Assembly: GCF_002214185.1 (NCBI RefSeq)
Contig: NZ_CP022161.1
Coordinates: 1,671,757-1,735,756, forward strand
DNA: 64,000 nt
Origin: Streptomyces capitiformicae
GTDB lineage: Bacteria > Actinomycetota > Actinomycetes > Streptomycetales > Streptomycetaceae
Reading direction: 5' to 3'
Below the pieces are notes generated by a model that saw nothing but the letters and a program-made list of their open reading frames with translations, made no database searches and was not told the DNA's origin. The first letter of the stretch is position 1, and every line of letters starts with the position of its first letter. Positions 47,603-57,981 of the stretch are shown here, one piece after another. The position numbers were made by a program, and so were the translations under genes.

Positions 47603-48811
47603 ATGCCCGCAGATCTCGCCGTCATCGGACTCGGCCAACTGGGCCTTCCGCTGGCCCAGGCCGCCGTCGCCGCCGGCATCGCGACGATCGGTTACCGCAC
47701 CGGCCCCGAGGGCGGCTCCCTCACCCCCGCCGAACTGCGCCGCATGCTCGCCCAGGGCTTCCGGCCCGCCACCAACCCCGCCGAACTCGGTCGCGTCCGT
47801 ACGGCCGTCATCTGCGCCCCCACGCCACACGGCGCGGACGGCGCCCCCGACCTCGCCCAGGTGGGTGAAGCCGCCCGCACCCTGGCCGCCCATCTGCGCC
47901 CGCACACCACGGTCATCCTGGAGTCCCCCGTCCACCCGGGCACTACGGAGGGCTTCCTCCGCCCGCTCCTGGAAGAGGGCTCACGGCTGCGCGCGGGCCG
48001 CGACTTCCACCTCGCGTACTCCCCCGCCCGCGTCGACCCGGGCAACCGCGACTTCGGCCCCGCCAACACCCCCAAGGTGATCGGCGGTCTCACCCCCGCC
48101 TGCACCGAGTCGGCCGCCGCCTTCTACGGCCGCCTCACCGACAAGGTGGTACGCGCGCGTGGCACACGCGAGGCCGAGACGGTGCAGCTCCTGGAGACCA
48201 ACTACCGGCACGTCAACATCGCCCTCGTCAACGAGATGGCCGTCCTCTGCCACGACCTGGGCGTCGACCTCTGGGACGTCATCCGCTGCGCCGAGACCAA
48301 GCCGTTCGGCTTCCATGCCTTCCGCCCCGGCCCCGGCGTCGGCGGCCACGCCCTCCCTCAGGACCTGTCCGGACACTCACCCCGCTCCCTGCGCATGGTC
48401 GAACTGGCCCAACGGGTCAACAACCACATGCCCCAGTACGTCGTCCAGCGCGCCGCCACCCTCCTCAACGAGCACGGCAAGTCCGCCCGAGGCGCACGCG
48501 TCCTCCTCCTCGGCATCACCTACAAACCCGACGTCCCCGACCAACAGGGCACCCCCGCCGACGAAATCGCCCGCCGCCTCCTCGAACTGGGCGCCCACGT
48601 CAGCTACCACGACCCCCACGTCCCCACCTGGAGCGTTCTCGACCGCCCCATCCCCCGAGCCGACTCCCTCTACGAGGCCACCGCCGACGCCGACCTGACG
48701 ATCCTCCTCCAGCAGCATCGGACGTACGACTTGCAGGGCCTGTCGGTGAAGGCGCAATTGTTGCTGGACACACGGGGGGCTACGCCTACGGGGGCGGCGC
48801 ACAGGTTGTGA
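47603..48811 (+). CDS. Nucleotide-sugar dehydrogenase family protein lacking the catalytic Cys
   Basis: The 402-residue protein has the UDP-glucose/GDP-mannose dehydrogenase layout: NAD-binding GLGQLGLP (9-16), the central ETNYRHVNIALVNEM helix, and a C-terminal domain with TYKPDVPDQQGTP. The active-site loop, normally GxGGHC-x-P, reads GVGGHALPQD, so A250 replaces the nucleophilic Cys that forms the thioester intermediate. The protein should therefore not complete the two-step oxidation, though it may bind NAD and nucleotide sugar or use a single step. The ATG at 47603 has GGGAAGGA about 11 bases upstream. It stands alone in its strand and context. Confidence 0.85.
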   Translation: MPADLAVIGLGQLGLPLAQAAVAAGIATIGYRTGPEGGSLTPAELRRMLAQGFRPATNPAELGRVRTAVICAPTPHGADGAPDLAQVGEAARTLAAHLRPHTTVILESPVHPGTTEGFLRPLLEEGSRLRAGRDFHLAYSPARVDPGNRDFGPANTPKVIGGLTPACTESAAAFYGRLTDKVVRARGTREAETVQLLETNYRHVNIALVNEMAVLCHDLGVDLWDVIRCAETKPFGFHAFRPGPGVGGHALPQDLSGHSPRSLRMVELAQRVNNHMPQYVVQRAATLLNEHGKSARGARVLLLGITYKPDVPDQQGTPADEIARRLLELGAHVSYHDPHVPTWSVLDRPIPRADSLYEATADADLTILLQQHRTYDLQGLSVKAQLLLDTRGATPTGAAHRL

Positions 48812-49365
48812 AAGGGGCGCACGGGACAGCATTGGCCTCCGGGGTCGGTGGCAGATGGCGGCCCACGCCGGTACCGTACGGAACAGGTGGAGCCCACCGC
48901 AGAGGCCACTGCGACGAGCTCCTGGAAGGTTCACGGAGTGTCCGCCCCTATTCTGCTTGGGGGCGGCCGCTCACCTTCCGTAGATCCGCAAGATCCACCT
49001 CCTCCGGCACTTCACCATCCGAAGACGGATCCGGTCCCAGCGGGTGGGCTTGCGGTGACGTCCCATGGGCGCCCCCTTCCACACACCGCCCAGTGGCCCG
49101 GTGGACGGTCCGTCGGAAATCGGGCCGGGCCCCGAGGGCGGGGTCCGGACCATGTCCTTGGAAGGGGGCTCCCAACAGAACTGGGGCGCCGAGAAGGACG
49201 CTATCGCCCTGCTAAGCCCGTTCGGCCCACATTCGCCCCGAACGCAACCACGCGCCCCTACCCACAACCCACGCCCCCACCAGCCCACTTGGGCACACGA
49301 AAGGGGCCCGGTCACCCACAGGCAACCGAGCCCCTCCTGCCGCTCACGCCGAGCGCGGCGTCACC
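48812..49365. other. Intergenic region with a possible small basic ORF
   Basis: This is a convergent spacer between the dehydrogenase and the guaB3-like gene. A candidate 31-residue ORF on the minus strand is listed separately. I saw no other gene, promoter or terminator of note here. Confidence 0.5.
48971..49066 (-). CDS. Candidate small basic protein, 31 residues
   Basis: A short frame starts at ATG 49066, five bases after AAGGGGG, an excellent ribosome-binding site. It encodes a very basic peptide opening MGRHRKPTRWDRIRLRM and ending RIYGR, with one Cys and about 14 Arg or Lys. The third codon base is G or C in most positions. It matches no family I recognise, and the length makes chance possible. 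It could be an RNA-binding peptide. Confidence 0.35.
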   Translation of the reverse strand: MGRHRKPTRWDRIRLRMVKCRRRWILRIYGR

Positions 49366-50490
49366 TCACCGCCTGTGCTGCGAGTCCGCCACCGTCACCT
49401 CGACCCGCTGGAACTCCTTCAGCTCGCTGTACCCGGTCGTGGCCATCGCCCGCCGCAGCGCACCGAACAGGTTCATGGAACCGTCGGGGGTGTGCGAGGG
49501 CCCGGTGAGGACCTCCTCCAGCGTGCCGACCGTGCCCAGGTCCACCTTCTTGCCGCGCGGCAGCTCCTCGTTCACCGCCTCCATGCCCCAGTGGTTGCCC
49601 TTGCCGGGCGCGTCCGTGGCGCGGGCCAGCGGCGAACCCATCATCACGGCGTCCGCGCCGCAGGCGATCGCCTTGGGGAGGTCACCGGACCAGCCGACAC
49701 CACCGTCGGCGATGACGTGCACGTACCGGCCGCCGGACTCGTCCATGTAGTCCCGGCGGGCGGCGGCGACGTCCGCGACCGCCGTGGCCATCGGGACCTG
49801 GATGCCGAGCACATTGCGCGTGGTGTGCGCGGCGCCGCCGCCGAAGCCGACGAGGACGCCGGCCGCGCCCGTGCGCATCAGGTGCAGGGCGGCCGTGTAC
49901 GTGGCGCAGCCGCCCACGATCACCGGGACGTCCAGCTCGTAGATGAACTGCTTCAGGTTCAGCGGCTCGTGCGAGCCGGAGACGTGCTCCGCCGACACGG
50001 TCGTACCACGGATGACGAAGATGTCGACGCCCGCGTCCACGACGGCCTTGGAGAACTGGGCGGTGCGCTGCGGGGAGAGCGCGGCGGCGGTGACGACACC
50101 GGAGTCGCGCACCTCCTTGATGCGCTGCCCGATCAGCTCTTCCTTGATGGGAGCCGCGTAGATCTCCTGGAGGCGGCGGGTCGCGGCCTCGTCGGGCAGC
50201 CCGGTGATCTCGTCGAGCAGCGGCTGCGGGTCCTCGTACCGCGTCCACAGGCCTTCGAGGTTCAGGACGCCGAGGCCACCCATCTCGCCGATGCGGATCG
50301 CGGTGGCCGGGGAGACGACCGAGTCCATGGGGGCGGCCAGGAAGGGCAGCTCGAAGCGGTAGGCGTCGATCTGCCAGGCGATCGAGACCTCCTTCGGGTC
50401 GCGCGTACGACGGCTGGGGACGACGGCGATGTCGTCGAAGGCGTACGCCCGGCGGCCGCGCTTGCCGCGCCCGATCTCGATCTCAGTCAC
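49366..50490 (-). CDS. GuaB3-like IMP dehydrogenase family protein, CBS-less
   Basis: The 374-residue protein is related to IMP dehydrogenase (FELPFLAAPMDSVVSP, IADGGVGWSGDLPKAIACGADAVMMGSPLA) but lacks the two CBS domains. Its loop reads GFGGGAAHTTRNV where IMP dehydrogenase has the GSICTTR catalytic Cys, so the thioimidate chemistry should be absent. It fits the GuaB3 group that neighbours guaB in actinobacteria and whose function I cannot assign. The GTG at 50490 has GAGGAAAGG eight bases upstream. It follows guaB in the same direction, with a hairpin between them. Confidence 0.85.
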   Translation of the reverse strand: MTEIEIGRGKRGRRAYAFDDIAVVPSRRTRDPKEVSIAWQIDAYRFELPFLAAPMDSVVSPATAIRIGEMGGLGVLNLEGLWTRYEDPQPLLDEITGLPDEAATRRLQEIYAAPIKEELIGQRIKEVRDSGVVTAAALSPQRTAQFSKAVVDAGVDIFVIRGTTVSAEHVSGSHEPLNLKQFIYELDVPVIVGGCATYTAALHLMRTGAAGVLVGFGGGAAHTTRNVLGIQVPMATAVADVAAARRDYMDESGGRYVHVIADGGVGWSGDLPKAIACGADAVMMGSPLARATDAPGKGNHWGMEAVNEELPRGKKVDLGTVGTLEEVLTGPSHTPDGSMNLFGALRRAMATTGYSELKEFQRVEVTVADSQHRR

Positions 50491-50547
50491 GTGTGTGGCC
50501 TTTCCTCTTCGCTTCTGCGCCTTCCAGTATCACCGACGGGCACGACG

Positions 50548-50578
50548 AGGGCGGCCCCGGATGCTCCGGAGCCGCCCT
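50548..50578 (-). terminator. Terminator-like hairpin after guaB
   Basis: A 14-bp stem with one mismatch (50548-50561 and 50565-50578) and a 3-base loop lies 27 bases past the guaB stop and just before the guaB3-like gene. It may end or attenuate guaB transcripts. Confidence 0.6.
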
Positions 50579-50604
50579 GGCCGGACACAAGGAAGGCCTG
50601 CCGC

Positions 50605-52149
<1,545 letters not shown>

Positions 52150-52218
52150 CTAACGGGAAGCGTGGGGCACACATTCCACGGTACGAAGTGACCTCGGGCT
52201 TCGTATGTTCGTACGGAA

Positions 52219-52250
52219 AAGGCGCCCCGCCTGTTCATTCGGGGCGCCTT
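52219..52250 (-). terminator. Terminator of sigD
   Basis: A perfect 11-bp stem (52219-52229 and 52240-52250) is followed, read on the minus strand, by TTTT. It lies just after the sigD stop. Confidence 0.85.
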
Positions 52251-52274
52251 CCACTACCGCCTCGGGCCTTGGCG

Positions 52275-52850
52275 TTACTGCTCGGCCAGCGCCCGGAGCC
52301 TGCTCAGGGCCCGGTGCTGTGCCACCCGTACCGCACCCGGCGACATCCCCAGCATCTGGCCGGTCTCCTCGGCCGTGAGCCCCACGGCGATCCGCAGGAG
52401 CAGCAGCTCCCGCTGATTCTCCGGGAGGTTGGCCAAGAGTTTTTTGGCCCACTCGGCGTCGCTGCTGAGCAGCGCGCGCTCCTCGGGGCCCAGGGAGTCG
52501 TCGGGGCGCTCCGGCATCTCGTCCGAAGGGACGGCCGTGGAGCCGGGATGGCGCATCGCGGCACGCTGGAGGTCGGCCACCTTGTGGCCGGCGATGGCGA
52601 AGACGAACGCCTCGAACGGCCGCCCGGTGTCCTTGTAGCGCGGCAACGCGAGGAGGACGGCCACGCAGACCTCCTGCGCCAGGTCCTCCACGAAGTGCCG
52701 CGCGTCGCCCGGCAGCCGGGACAGCCGCGTGCGGCAATAGCGCAGGGCCAAGGGGTGGACATGGGCGAGCAGATCATGCGTGGCCTGCTCGTCCCCGTCG
52801 ACCGCGCGATGCACGAGCGCACCGATCACTGTCGTCTCGTCGTCGCGCAT
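52275..52850 (-). CDS. sigD: RNA polymerase sigma factor SigD (ECF-type)
   Basis: The 191-residue protein has the sigma-70 region 2 ([27 protein letters not shown]) and region 4 ([21 protein letters not shown]). It corresponds to the actinobacterial SigD family. The start is uncertain: MRDDETT at 52850 fits homologues, but in-frame ATG at 52940 (directly after AGGAG) and GTG at 52991 would add up to 47 residues. It sits between guaB and bldM, the SCO4769-SCO4768 order known in S. coelicolor. No anti-sigma gene is adjacent. Confidence 0.85.
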   Translation of the reverse strand: MRDDETTVIGALVHRAVDGDEQATHDLLAHVHPLALRYCRTRLSRLPGDARHFVEDLAQEVCVAVLLALPRYKDTGRPFEAFVFAIAGHKVADLQRAAMRHPGSTAVPSDEMPERPDDSLGPEERALLSSDAEWAKKLLANLPENQRELLLLRIAVGLTAEETGQMLGMSPGAVRVAQHRALSRLRALAEQ

Positions 52851-53130
52851 CGGTCCATGGTGCCTTGCGGTCGTCCGGTCCGTGGCGCCACGTCCATGGT
52901 TGTGCACCGAAGCGTTATGAGCAGGCGCGCCGGAACTCATCTCCTGCGCCCTCCCCTCCCGCTCGTTCGACTGCTCCCCGAGGAACTCCACACCTCAAGG
53001 ATGCGGCATCCGCGGCGAAACGAGCAGCGGGCACCCGGCGGGCCGCGTTGCCACCGCCGTCCACCTCGCGGTGGACACCCCCACCCACCTGGCGGTAGGC
53101 GGGGATTCTCGTACCCCCGTCACGGCTCAC

Positions 53131-53742
53131 TCAGCGGACCAGACCCCAGCGGAAACCGAGCGCCACGGCGTGCGCGCGGTCCGAGGCGCCGAGCTTCTTG
53201 AACAGCCGCCGGGCGTGGGTCTTGACGGTGTCCTCGGAGAGGAACAGCTCGCGCCCGATCTCGGCGTTGGAACGGCCGTGGCTCATGCCCTCCAGGACCT
53301 GGATCTCCCGCGCGGTGAGCGTCGGCGCGGCGCCCATCTCGGCGGAGCGCAGCCGGCGCGGGGCGAGCCGCCAGGTCGGGTCGGCGAGGGCCTGCGTCAC
53401 CGTGGCGCGCAGCTCCGCGCGGGAGGCGTCCTTGTGCAGGTAGCCCCGCGCGCCGGCGGCGACCGCGAGGGCCACGCCGTCCAGGTCCTCGGCGACGGTG
53501 AGCATGATGATGCGCGCCCCGGGATCGGCGGACAGCAGCCGCCGTACGGTCTCGACGCCGCCCAGACCGGGCATGCGTACGTCCATCAGAATCAGGTCCG
53601 AGCGGTCGGCCCCCCAGCGGCGGAGGACTTCCTCGCCGTTGGCCGCCGTGGTCACGCGCTCGACGCCGGGCACGGTCGCCACCGCGCGGCGCAGCGCCTC
53701 TCGGGCAAGCGGGGAGTCGTCGCAGACGAGGACGGATGTCAT
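53131..53742 (-). CDS. bldM: Developmental response regulator BldM
   Basis: The 203-residue protein has a receiver domain with D54 (LILMDVRMPG) and a C-terminal LuxR helix-turn-helix (EIGRELFLSEDTVKTHARRLF). In published work BldM acts without needing phosphorylation at D54; as a homodimer it controls one set of genes and with WhiI another, driving aerial growth and sporulation. GGAGGG lies five bases before the ATG. A SigBldN-type promoter upstream (53878-53905) fits its known dependence on BldN. Confidence 0.96.
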   Translation of the reverse strand: MTSVLVCDDSPLAREALRRAVATVPGVERVTTAANGEEVLRRWGADRSDLILMDVRMPGLGGVETVRRLLSADPGARIIMLTVAEDLDGVALAVAAGARGYLHKDASRAELRATVTQALADPTWRLAPRRLRSAEMGAAPTLTAREIQVLEGMSHGRSNAEIGRELFLSEDTVKTHARRLFKKLGASDRAHAVALGFRWGLVR

Positions 53743-54143
53743 GGCCGCCCTCCGCAGCTGATGCGCGTCACCTTGAGCCTCCAGGCTGGTACGAAATCGT
53801 CACCTGTGCGGTCGATACTCACGAGCGGACACGAACGCCTGCCCGAGCGCTTGTTCCTTCAACCGCCTCCACCCGTCTCAACGACGGTCACTCGAAAGAG
53901 TTACGGGATGGCTGGTCACCTTCGGCACTCTACGTGAGGGAGCCGACACGGTGCAGACATGCACAAGGGACTCTCAACGTTTCATCACAACCTATGCCCC
54001 ATTCAGCCGTTTTTGTTCCTATTCGCCGCCATCTGGGGATAGATTCGCAATGAGTCATATTTTCATCTCCTTTGATAGTCGATGTACGGTCATGGGTATC
54101 GATGACCTGTTATCTGCCCAGAACAGCCACAAGGGGACACGTA
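53743..54143. other. bldM-whiD divergent intergenic region
   Basis: This 401-base spacer is relatively AT-rich, especially towards whiD, and carries the promoters of both developmental genes. The SigBldN promoter is listed separately. The whiD promoter was not identified. Confidence 0.6.
53878..53905 (-). promoter_or_regulatory. SigBldN-type promoter of bldM
   Basis: Read on the minus strand it is CGTAAC, 16 bases, CGTTGA, a match to the BldN-dependent bldM promoter as published. The expected start lies near 53871, about 130 bases before the bldM ATG. Confidence 0.85.
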
Positions 54144-54473
54144 ATGGCAGATTTCTCCCGCCTTCCCGGACCGAACGCCGATCTATGGGACTGGCAGCTC
54201 CTCGCGGCGTGCCGCGGGGTCGACAGTTCGCTCTTCTTCCACCCCGAGGGAGAGCGCGGTGCGGCACGGAGTGCCCGTGAGAACTCGGCCAAAGAGGTCT
54301 GCATGCGATGCCCGGTCCGCGCACAGTGCGCCGCCCACGCCCTGGCGGTGCGCGAGCCGTACGGCGTGTGGGGCGGCCTGACCGAGGACGAACGCGAGGA
54401 GCTCATGGGCCGAGCGCGACACCGGCTGGTGACCGCTTCCGCACCGCGAGGCGACACCGGTCCGAACACCTGA
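54144..54473 (+). CDS. whiD: WhiB-like iron-sulphur regulator WhiD
   Basis: The 109-residue protein has the Wbl cysteine pattern C23, C53, C56, C62, identical in position to the published WhiD cluster ligands, and the G-[VI]-W-G-G turn (YGVWGGL). The [4Fe-4S] protein is needed for late sporulation in Streptomyces. The ATG at 54144 has AAGGGGA six bases upstream, which decides against the longer frame from 54072. It is divergent from bldM. Confidence 0.96.
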   Translation: MADFSRLPGPNADLWDWQLLAACRGVDSSLFFHPEGERGAARSARENSAKEVCMRCPVRAQCAAHALAVREPYGVWGGLTEDEREELMGRARHRLVTASAPRGDTGPNT

Positions 54474-54492
54474 AGTAACGTTTTTGCACGGT

Positions 54493-54510
54493 GGGCACGC
54501 GCGCGTGCCC
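54493..54510. terminator. Palindrome between whiD and LysR
   Basis: GGGCACGCGCGCGTGCCC is a perfect 18-bp palindrome between the convergent stops. No loop or U-tract is present, so terminator function is uncertain. Confidence 0.4.
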
Positions 54511-54534
54511 TGATCCGGGCCCGCGGCGTCGGGC

Positions 54535-55437
54535 CTACCTGGCGGCAGCCTTCGCCAGTTGGTCCAACGTCGCCGCCACCGCGGGCACCCGGGCCAGGTC
54601 CGGCAGGCTGAGCGCCACGATCTCGCGGCGCAGCACCGGCTCGACCGCGATCATCCGGACCCCCTTGGGACGTACGGACTCGATGGCCAGCTCCGGCAGG
54701 ACGGCGACCCCGAGGCCCGCGCCCACCAGGCCGACCACCGCCGGGTAGTCGTCGGTCGCGAAGTCGATGCGGGGCGTGAAGCCCGCGCTCTCACAGACCC
54801 GTACCAGCTGCCCCCGGCAGCGCGGGCAGCCGGCGATCCAGGATTCCCCGGCGAGTTCTCCGATACCGATGGATCCCGTACGGGCCAGTCGGTGCCCCTG
54901 GGGTACGAGTCCGACGAGCCGGTCGGTGAGCAGCGGACGTACGACCAGGTCGTCCCACTCCCCCGCCTCGGCGCCCGCCGCGCCCTCATGGCGGAAGGCG
55001 AGCGCGATGTCGCAGTCGCCCTCGCGGAGCATCTCGACCGAGCGCGGCGGCTCGGCCTCCTCCAGGGAGACCCGGGTGCCGGGATGGGCGGCGCGGAGGG
55101 CGGCCAGAGCGGTGGGGACGAGGGTGGAGCTGCCGCTGGGGAACGAGACCAGGCGCACGCGACCGGCACGCAGCCCGGCGATGGCGGCGACCTCCTCCTC
55201 GGCCGCGGTGAGCCCGGCGAGGATCCCGGCCGCGTGCCGCACCAGCGCCTCGCCCGCCTGCGTCAGCCGCATCTCACGGCCGCCGCGGACCAGCAGCGGC
55301 GTACCGACGGAGGATTCGAGCGCCTTCATCTGCTGGCTGACGGCGGGCTGGGTGCAGCCGAGTTCGCGTCCCGCCGCCGAGAAGGAACCGGTGGTGGCGA
55401 CGGCACGCAGGACACGGAGATGACGGGCCTCGATCAC
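54535..55437 (-). CDS. LysR family transcriptional regulator
   Basis: The 300-residue protein begins with an N-terminal helix-turn-helix (FSAAGRELGCTQPAVSQQMKALE) and a LysR ligand domain (RVRLVSFPSGSS and onward). The C-x-x-C in IAGCPRCRGQ is notable in the effector domain. The GTG at 55437 (VIEARHLRVLRAV) fits the family start; the frame above lacks one. It is divergent from the MOSC gene at 55519, the usual LysR target arrangement. The effector is unknown. Confidence 0.88.
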   Translation of the reverse strand: MIEARHLRVLRAVATTGSFSAAGRELGCTQPAVSQQMKALESSVGTPLLVRGGREMRLTQAGEALVRHAAGILAGLTAAEEEVAAIAGLRAGRVRLVSFPSGSSTLVPTALAALRAAHPGTRVSLEEAEPPRSVEMLREGDCDIALAFRHEGAAGAEAGEWDDLVVRPLLTDRLVGLVPQGHRLARTGSIGIGELAGESWIAGCPRCRGQLVRVCESAGFTPRIDFATDDYPAVVGLVGAGLGVAVLPELAIESVRPKGVRMIAVEPVLRREIVALSLPDLARVPAVAATLDQLAKAAAR

Positions 55438-55518
55438 GATCCGAGCATAAGCGTGGCTTGGACTTGGCGTCGAATAATGCGTCGACACTTTGCCCGCAGC
55501 TCTCTTAGCGTGGCTGCC

Positions 55519-56199
55519 ATGAAGCTTCTGTCACTGAACGTGGGACGTCCCAAGGCCGTCGACATCGTGGAAGAGTCGAAGAGCGTGACGGGCATCGACA
55601 AGCGACCGGTGGCCGGGCCGGTACGGGTGACGGCGCCAGGGCCCAAGGCGGTCGGCGCCAGTGGGGTGGCCGGGGACGCGGTGTGCAACACGGAGCACCA
55701 CGGAGGTAACGATCAGGCGGTCTATGCCTTCGCGCGCGAGGACCTGGACGGATGGGAGCGAGAACTGGGCCGCACCCTGCGCAGCGGTACCTTCGGCGAG
55801 AACCTCACGACCGAGGGGCTCGACGTCTCCGGTGCGCTGATCGGCGAGCGCTGGCGGATCGGCGCCGAGGTGATCCTGGAGGTCACCACCGGCCGTGTCC
55901 CCTGCCTCAACTTCCAGCAGCACATGGGTGAGCGGGGCTGGGTCAAACGCTTTACGCGGAAGGGTGCACCCGGGGCGTATCTGCGGGTGATCCAGCCGGG
56001 CGAGATCCGTGCGGGCGACCCGATCGAGATCGTCCACCGCCCGGACCACGACATCACCGTCGCCCTCACCTTCCGGGCCACGATGTCCGAACACGCGCTG
56101 CTGCCACGGCTGTTGGCCGCAGGGGAGGCGTTGCACCCGGAGGTGCTGGAGAGCGCGCGGAAGTATGCGGCGAAGCAGGCCGTGGCCGAGGAGGGCTGA
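55519..56199 (+). CDS. MOSC domain protein (YiiM-like)
   Basis: The 226-residue protein has the MOSC core EHHGG-NDQAVYAF, the RSGTFGENLTTEGLD stretch and GRVPCLNFQQHMGE with the conserved Cys. YiiM-type proteins are associated with reduction of N-hydroxylated substrates through molybdenum cofactor. It is divergent from LysR and probably controlled by it. There is no molybdenum-transfer protein next to it. Confidence 0.88.
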   Translation: MKLLSLNVGRPKAVDIVEESKSVTGIDKRPVAGPVRVTAPGPKAVGASGVAGDAVCNTEHHGGNDQAVYAFAREDLDGWERELGRTLRSGTFGENLTTEGLDVSGALIGERWRIGAEVILEVTTGRVPCLNFQQHMGERGWVKRFTRKGAPGAYLRVIQPGEIRAGDPIEIVHRPDHDITVALTFRATMSEHALLPRLLAAGEALHPEVLESARKYAAKQAVAEEG

Positions 56200-56371
56200 A
56201 CTCACCGGAGGCGCACGGCACCTGATGCCCTTGCAGCACTCTCACGCCCGGCCGGCCCAGGAACCGCACGGCTCCTAGGGGAAATCCCCGGGGGCGGGTG
56301 AGGGTCGAATCAGGGCCGGGCCGGGGGCTGTCCCGGATGTTCGCAGGGCGGCGGGCCGGAACGCTGGAGGC

Positions 56372-57895
56372 ATGTCGCGGATCAAGCGTGTCCTCATCGT
56401 GCTCAGCTCGGTCGTCACCGTCGTGGTGCTGATCGTCGGCGGCCTGTTCACATGGCTGTGGGCCGGCGCCGACGTCAGCACGGTCGGCAAGGTCGCGTTC
56501 GACAAGGAGCTGGCGATACCTCCGCTCGCGCGGTCGTCCGTCGGCAAGGACGGCACACGCGTCTTCGACCTGCGCATGCAGGCGGGCGAGACGGAGTTCG
56601 AGGAGGGCCGGAAGACACCGACCTGGGGCTTCAACGGCTCCTATCTCGGACCCACGCTGCGTGCCGAGCGCGGCGAGAAGGTCCGCGTGCGGGTACGGAA
56701 CAGTCTGGGCGAGGCGTCCACCGTCCACTGGCACGGCATGCATCTGCCCGCGCGCATGGACGGCGGCCCCCATCAGATGGTCGCCCCCGGCGCCACCTGG
56801 AGTCCGCGGTGGACGGTGAACCAGCCGGCGGCGACCCTCTGGTACCACCCCCACCCGCACGGCGCGACCGAACAGCACGTGGCACGGGGCCTGGCCGGGC
56901 TGTTCCTCGTCGACGACAAGGAGTCCGCGAAGCTCGCCCTGCCGAAGGAGTACGGCGTGGACGATCTGCCCGTCATCGTGCAGGACGTGCGGTTCGACGG
57001 CGCCGAGTTCGACCACGACCACGATTTCATGGGCGACCTGGGCTTCCTGGGCGACCGCACCCTGGTCAACGGCACCCTGAATCCCTATCGGGAAGTCCAC
57101 GACGAGCTCATACGCCTGCGGCTGCTCAACGCCTCCACGGCACGCACCTACGACTTCGGCTTCCCGGACGGCCGCGCCTTCGCCCTGGTCGCGACGGACG
57201 GGGGTCTGCTGGAGCGGCCGGCGTCCATGGACCGGGTGCAGCTGTCGCCGGGCGAGCGGGCCGAGATCGTCGTACGGATGCGGGCGGGCGAACGCGTGAC
57301 GCTGCGCAGCTTCCCGCAGGACAACTACGGGGACGCCTGGCAGCGCCGGTTCGGCGGGGGCGACGACTCCTTCGACGTACTGGAGCTGCGGGCGGCCGAC
57401 CGGCTGCGCCCATCGGCCGAGCTTCCCTCCGCTCTGGGCGAGTTGGAAATACCCGACGGCGAGGGCGCCGCGGTACGGGGCAGGCACTTCGACCTGAAGC
57501 TGTCCGGGATCAACGGGCGGGACATGGAGATGAGCCGCGTCGACGAGACGGTCACGCGGGGTACGACGGAGGTGTGGACGGTCCGCAACAGCAACGGGAT
57601 GCCGCACAACTTCCATGTGCACGACGTGCAGTTCAGGGTTCTGGAGGTCAATGGGAAGACACCGCCGCCAGCGCTGCGCGGCCCCAAGGACACGGTGTTC
57701 CTGCCGCACGGGACGACCATGAAGCTCGCCCTCCGCTTCGACGGCCCGGCGGACCCGGACACGCCGTACATGTACCACTGCCATCTGCTGTACCACGAGG
57801 ACCAGGGGATGATGGGACAGTTCGTGGTGGTGGAGAAGGGGCAGCGGGCCGGCATACCGGCGGGGCACGCGGCGCACGCCCATGACGGTCGGTGA
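56372..57895 (+). CDS. Membrane-anchored multicopper oxidase
   Basis: The 507-residue protein has an N-terminal hydrophobic helix (about 8-28) and the four copper motifs: H119-W-H121-G, H159-P-H161-P-H163-G, H412-NF-H415-V-H417, and H469-C470-H471-LLY-H475 with a later Met as possible axial ligand. C470 is the type 1 copper ligand. It is a CueO/SufI-like enzyme of the laccase superfamily; a twin-Arg signal is not visible. GGAGG ends one base before the ATG at 56372, which is short, so translation may begin elsewhere. Its substrate is unknown. Confidence 0.9.
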   Translation: MSRIKRVLIVLSSVVTVVVLIVGGLFTWLWAGADVSTVGKVAFDKELAIPPLARSSVGKDGTRVFDLRMQAGETEFEEGRKTPTWGFNGSYLGPTLRAERGEKVRVRVRNSLGEASTVHWHGMHLPARMDGGPHQMVAPGATWSPRWTVNQPAATLWYHPHPHGATEQHVARGLAGLFLVDDKESAKLALPKEYGVDDLPVIVQDVRFDGAEFDHDHDFMGDLGFLGDRTLVNGTLNPYREVHDELIRLRLLNASTARTYDFGFPDGRAFALVATDGGLLERPASMDRVQLSPGERAEIVVRMRAGERVTLRSFPQDNYGDAWQRRFGGGDDSFDVLELRAADRLRPSAELPSALGELEIPDGEGAAVRGRHFDLKLSGINGRDMEMSRVDETVTRGTTEVWTVRNSNGMPHNFHVHDVQFRVLEVNGKTPPPALRGPKDTVFLPHGTTMKLALRFDGPADPDTPYMYHCHLLYHEDQGMMGQFVVVEKGQRAGIPAGHAAHAHDGR

Positions 57896-57981
57896 GCCGG
57901 TGCGGGAGTGCCGTACAGGATCCGGAGCGCGGGCCGGTGCAGCAAGCGGATCTCCATGGTCCGGGCCCCTACGCTTACGCC

